Source: Planctomycetota bacterium
GTDB lineage: Bacteria > Planctomycetota > Phycisphaerae > Phycisphaerales > SM1A02
Reading direction: 5' to 3'
DNA length: 8,888 nucleotides
NCBI GenBank assembly: GCA_003671065.1
Contig: QWPU01000110.1
Coordinates: 1 to 8,888 of the forward strand
The notes below the pieces were generated by a model. That model saw nothing but the letters and a program-made list of their open reading frames with translations. It searched no databases and was not told the origin of the DNA. This document shows, one piece after another, positions 7,374 through 8,888 of the stretch. The stretch's first letter is position 1; each line of letters starts with the position of its first letter. The translations under genes and the position numbers were made by a program.

Positions 7374-7384
7374 TGTGCTGATTG
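7374..7384 (+). repeat. TGTGCTGATTG, copy 1
   Basis: An 11-mer repeated exactly at 7413-7423 (39 bp apart) in the divergent region. It lies about 36 bp upstream of the hpt start. Possible operator half of a direct repeat. Confidence 0.45.
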
Positions 7385-7412
7385 TGAGAGGCGCTCGCAC
7401 AACCGTCACAAC

Positions 7413-7423
7413 TGTGCTGATTG
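7413..7423 (+). repeat. TGTGCTGATTG, copy 2
   Basis: Exact second copy of the 11-mer. The 8-bp core TGCTGATT occurs again at 7487-7494 in this region and at 6006-6013 just upstream of recO. Confidence 0.45.
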
Positions 7424-7424
7424 G

Positions 7425-7443
7425 CAAGAGTGTCGGACTCTTG
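7425..7443. repeat. Inverted repeat CAAGAGT-5-ACTCTTG
   Basis: Perfect 7-bp arms around a GTCGG loop, extendable to 9 bp with one G-T pair (7423-7445). It immediately follows copy 2 of the 11-mer. On the plus strand it is followed by TCTTTCT, too weak for a confident intrinsic terminator. It could be an operator. Confidence 0.45.
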
Positions 7444-7545
7444 TCTTTCTCGACAGATCCGCCCGTGGTGAGCATTGCCATTCTTCTGCTGATTCGATTA
7501 CCTTGTGGACTTCATTCGCATCCCTTCCGCGCGACAGCGTGGTTG

Positions 7546-7551
7546 AAGGAG
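7546..7551 (+). promoter_or_regulatory. Ribosome binding site deciding the MBL gene start
   Basis: AAGGAG with 8-nt spacing to GTG 7560. The upstream in-frame alternatives TTG 7503 and GTG 7539 have no comparable site. Confidence 0.6.
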
Positions 7552-7559
7552 TTTCACCT

Positions 7560-8591
7560 GTGCTGCCAAGCCCGCCTGCCCGTGAGGGTCAACTCGGTTT
7601 TCTCTACTTGCCGCCGTATCGCGTGCAGGGAATTAGTGTCGCTGGTGAGCAAACTGTTGTTCAAATACCCGAGCTCGATCTCGCGTTTGACATCGGCCAG
7701 TGCACTCGCGCGGTCTTGAGCTCGCCAACGATTGCGTTAACTCACGCGCATATGGATCACCTTGGTGGTCTGCCTTATTGGTTCAGCCAGCGATACTTCC
7801 AGAAGATCGGCGGCGAAACGCACATGCCTGAAAACGGCGCCGACGCGGGCAAAATGCGTATCCCTGTTGGTCGTTGCATTTGCCATCCTGAGTTGGAGCC
7901 GCATCTGCGCAACATGATGCGTGCTTGGGAACCGCTTGAACGGCAGAAGACGCCGTTTGAAATCATTGGTCTTGAGCCAGAAGCAAGTATCGAGATCAAA
8001 AACAACATCCAGCTTCGGGCTATCGCAACGCGTCACACGGTGACGAGCCTTGGTTACGCCGTCCTTGAACGCCGTAGCAAACTCAAAGAAGAGTTTCGCG
8101 ATGTTGGACAAGAAAAGTTACGCGAGCTTCGTTCGCGCGGCACTGAGATCACGCGACAAGTCGACATTCCACTTGTTGCCTTCACGGGCGACACCGCGCC
8201 TGGTGAATTTCTTGTGCGTGATGAATTTGCTGACGCGAAGATTGTGATTTCTGAATGCACATTCTTCGAGCCTGAACATGGTGATCGCGCGAAGACTGGA
8301 ATGCATCTTCACATCGATGACATTGTGCGCATGCTGCCGATTTGGAAAGCTGAAGCGATTGTGTTGGTGCATGCATCGCGCCGCACAACCATTCACTATG
8401 CGCGTGAACGCATTGAGGCGTTATGTGGTGAACATGCGTCACGCATTCATTTGCTCATGGATCATCGCTCTAATCGCGCGCGCTATGACAAACAGCTCCT
8501 TGATGCGCAAGCTGCTGCAGCGCTTCGTGTGAGCAAAACCGTTGATGAGAGTCAAGAGCCTGTTGCTCCAACAGAACCGATAGCATCGTGA
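7560..8591 (+). CDS. MBL-fold metallo-hydrolase, RNase Z-like
   Basis: This is a metallo-beta-lactamase-fold protein. The metal motif HxHxDH is at residues 62-67 (HAHMDH) counting from GTG 7560, followed by LGGLPYW. Further likely ligands are H159 (IATRHT), D211 (FTGDT), H249/H251 (GMHLH) and H271 (VLVHASRR). ISECTFFEPEH at about 231-241 resembles the block preceding the last His in RNase Z-type proteins. These features place it nearer RNase Z/phosphodiesterase-type hydrolases than to beta-lactamases, but the classical RNase Z exosite arm is not recognisable, so tRNA 3' processing is only possible. Residues 101-150 form an insertion with HPELEPHLRNMMRAWEPL. The start GTG 7560 (343 aa) is chosen for the AAGGAG site; TTG 7503 would give 362 aa. 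The last 25 residues are low complexity. Likely cytoplasmic. The next gene begins 153 bp downstream on the same strand. Confidence 0.85.
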   Translation: MLPSPPAREGQLGFLYLPPYRVQGISVAGEQTVVQIPELDLAFDIGQCTRAVLSSPTIALTHAHMDHLGGLPYWFSQRYFQKIGGETHMPENGADAGKMRIPVGRCICHPELEPHLRNMMRAWEPLERQKTPFEIIGLEPEASIEIKNNIQLRAIATRHTVTSLGYAVLERRSKLKEEFRDVGQEKLRELRSRGTEITRQVDIPLVAFTGDTAPGEFLVRDEFADAKIVISECTFFEPEHGDRAKTGMHLHIDDIVRMLPIWKAEAIVLVHASRRTTIHYARERIEALCGEHASRIHLLMDHRSNRARYDKQLLDAQAAAALRVSKTVDESQEPVAPTEPIAS

Positions 8592-8659
8592 CAATTTGGG
8601 CTGCGATATAGCGTTTACGACATGAACGCGACAATAGCTTCTGCCTCGCAGTCAGAGCG

Positions 8660-8688
8660 TTGACGCGCAAGACACGACTCTCTATCGT
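8660..8688 (+). promoter_or_regulatory. Sigma70-like promoter upstream of the DnaA-like gene
   Basis: TTGACG at 8660-8665 (5 of 6 bases match the -35 consensus), a 17-bp spacer, and TATCGT at 8683-8688 (4 of 6 match the -10). Transcription would start near 8695, leaving a leader of about 50 nt that contains the GATC palindrome. Confidence 0.45.
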
Positions 8689-8711
8689 CCGCGCCCCACG
8701 ATCAAATGTGA

Positions 8712-8723
8712 GATCAATTGATC
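8712..8723. repeat. 12-bp perfect palindrome GATCAATTGATC
   Basis: It lies between the predicted -10 and the ATG of the DnaA-like gene, in the leader. Together with GATC at 8700-8703 it puts three GATC sites in 24 bp. It may be an operator, a leader hairpin or a methylation-sensitive site; no function is shown. Confidence 0.4.
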
Positions 8724-8744
8724 ACGCGCGTGGTACAAGCACTT

Positions 8745-8888
8745 ATGGCGAATCTCGAACCAAACCTCCAGCGATCGCTCGTTGATTATCTGCGGAAGCA
8801 TCACGCAGATATTTGTCGGCACTGGTTCGATGACATTGAGCCTTCCGAAGTGCGTGATGGCGTGCTTCGTCTTGTTGTGCGTGAGCCT
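8745..8888 (+). CDS. DnaA N-terminal-domain protein, probably DnaA, 3'-truncated
   Basis: Only the first 48 codons are in the window. SLVDYLRKHHADICRHWF followed by DDIEPSEVRDGVLRLVVREP has the helix, tryptophan, then beta-strand pattern of the DnaA domain I (helicase-loader and DiaA/Hda-contact region), in which an early helix leads to a W, a short loop and a hydrophobic strand such as LALYAPN in E. coli. DnaA is the replication initiator, binding oriC and forming an ATP-dependent oligomer. The AAA+ and DNA-binding parts lie beyond the edge, so a stand-alone DnaA-N protein cannot be excluded and I give no symbol. ATG 8745 is preferred; GTG 8730 and TTG 8718 are in-frame alternatives, and no good Shine-Dalgarno is seen. 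A sigma70-like promoter lies 57-85 bp upstream. Confidence 0.6.
   Translation, partial: MANLEPNLQRSLVDYLRKHHADICRHWFDDIEPSEVRDGVLRLVVREP

Larger units (their letters stand above)
7339..7559. promoter_or_regulatory. Divergent intergenic region between hpt and the MBL hydrolase gene
   Basis: This 221-bp stretch must hold the start signals for the minus-strand hpt operon and the plus-strand MBL gene. It contains two exact copies of TGTGCTGATTG, a third partial copy and a 9-bp stem inverted repeat, each listed separately. I could not find a pair of good -35/-10 hexamers on either strand; TTGCCA at 7475-7480 has only a poor -10 partner. A plus-strand open frame from 7135 runs through here but overlaps hpt and has no family resemblance. 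Confidence 0.5.

Noticed and set aside
7135..7719. 194-aa plus-strand open frame across hpt and the divergent region
   Set aside because: It is antisense to hpt over its first third and overlaps the MBL gene start in another frame. It has no family resemblance, and its hydrophobic stretch fits random translation of this GC-rich sequence.
8592..8744. oriC with DnaA boxes
   Set aside because: No TTATCCACA-like nonamer or AT-rich unwinding region is visible in this gap.
1..8888. CRISPR array, transposase, tRNA or rRNA genes, toxin-antitoxin or phage genes
   Set aside because: No repeat-spacer pattern, terminal inverted repeats, cloverleaf sequences or related protein motifs were seen.

Overview
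The window is a compact bacterial chromosomal segment of moderate-to-high GC, judged by eye, with no rRNA, tRNA, CRISPR array, insertion sequence or other mobile-element hallmark. It carries eight protein genes; the first and last are cut by the window edges. Lipoyl synthase, RecO and a DnaA-type N-terminal domain mark it as core chromosome rather than plasmid or phage. The lineage is uncertain. The divergent zinc-free RecO, the long disordered LipA N-terminus and the style of the signalling genes fit a Planctomycetota-like (perhaps Phycisphaerae) bacterium, but that is a low-confidence inference.

Left part (1-3540). A 5'-truncated gene for a protein of unknown function with one or two C-terminal membrane segments converges on lipA, and the two coding ends overlap by 7 bp. 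lipA is divergent from an M16-family zinc protease gene; their start codons are only about 20-56 bp apart depending on the lipA start. The protease gene has short 12-bp tandem repeats at both its 5' and 3' coding ends.

Middle part (3544-7338, minus strand). Four genes point the same way, in transcription order: an Hpt phosphotransfer protein, a PleD-like response regulator/diguanylate cyclase (overlapping hpt by 4 bp), RecO (51-bp gap), and an HDOD protein with a C-terminal degenerate GGDEF domain (130-bp gap). The first two form a clear phosphorelay-to-c-di-GMP module with no histidine kinase in sight. RecO, a RecFOR recombination mediator, sits inside this signalling cluster, which suggests co-transcription of repair and signalling functions.

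Right part (7339-8888, plus strand). A 221-bp gene-free divergent region holds a repeated 11-mer and an inverted repeat. It is followed by a metallo-beta-lactamase-fold hydrolase of the RNase Z/TrpH-like hydrolase type, then a 153-bp gap with a good sigma70-like promoter and a 12-bp GATC palindrome, then the first 48 codons of a protein that looks like the DnaA N-terminal domain.

I do not see a clearly new defence or mobile system. The best leads are the Hpt/PleD/RecO/HDOD cluster, its catalytically dead GGDEF domain, the repeated TGCTGATT motif found only in gaps between genes, and the possible dnaA (and hence possible origin neighbourhood) at the right edge.
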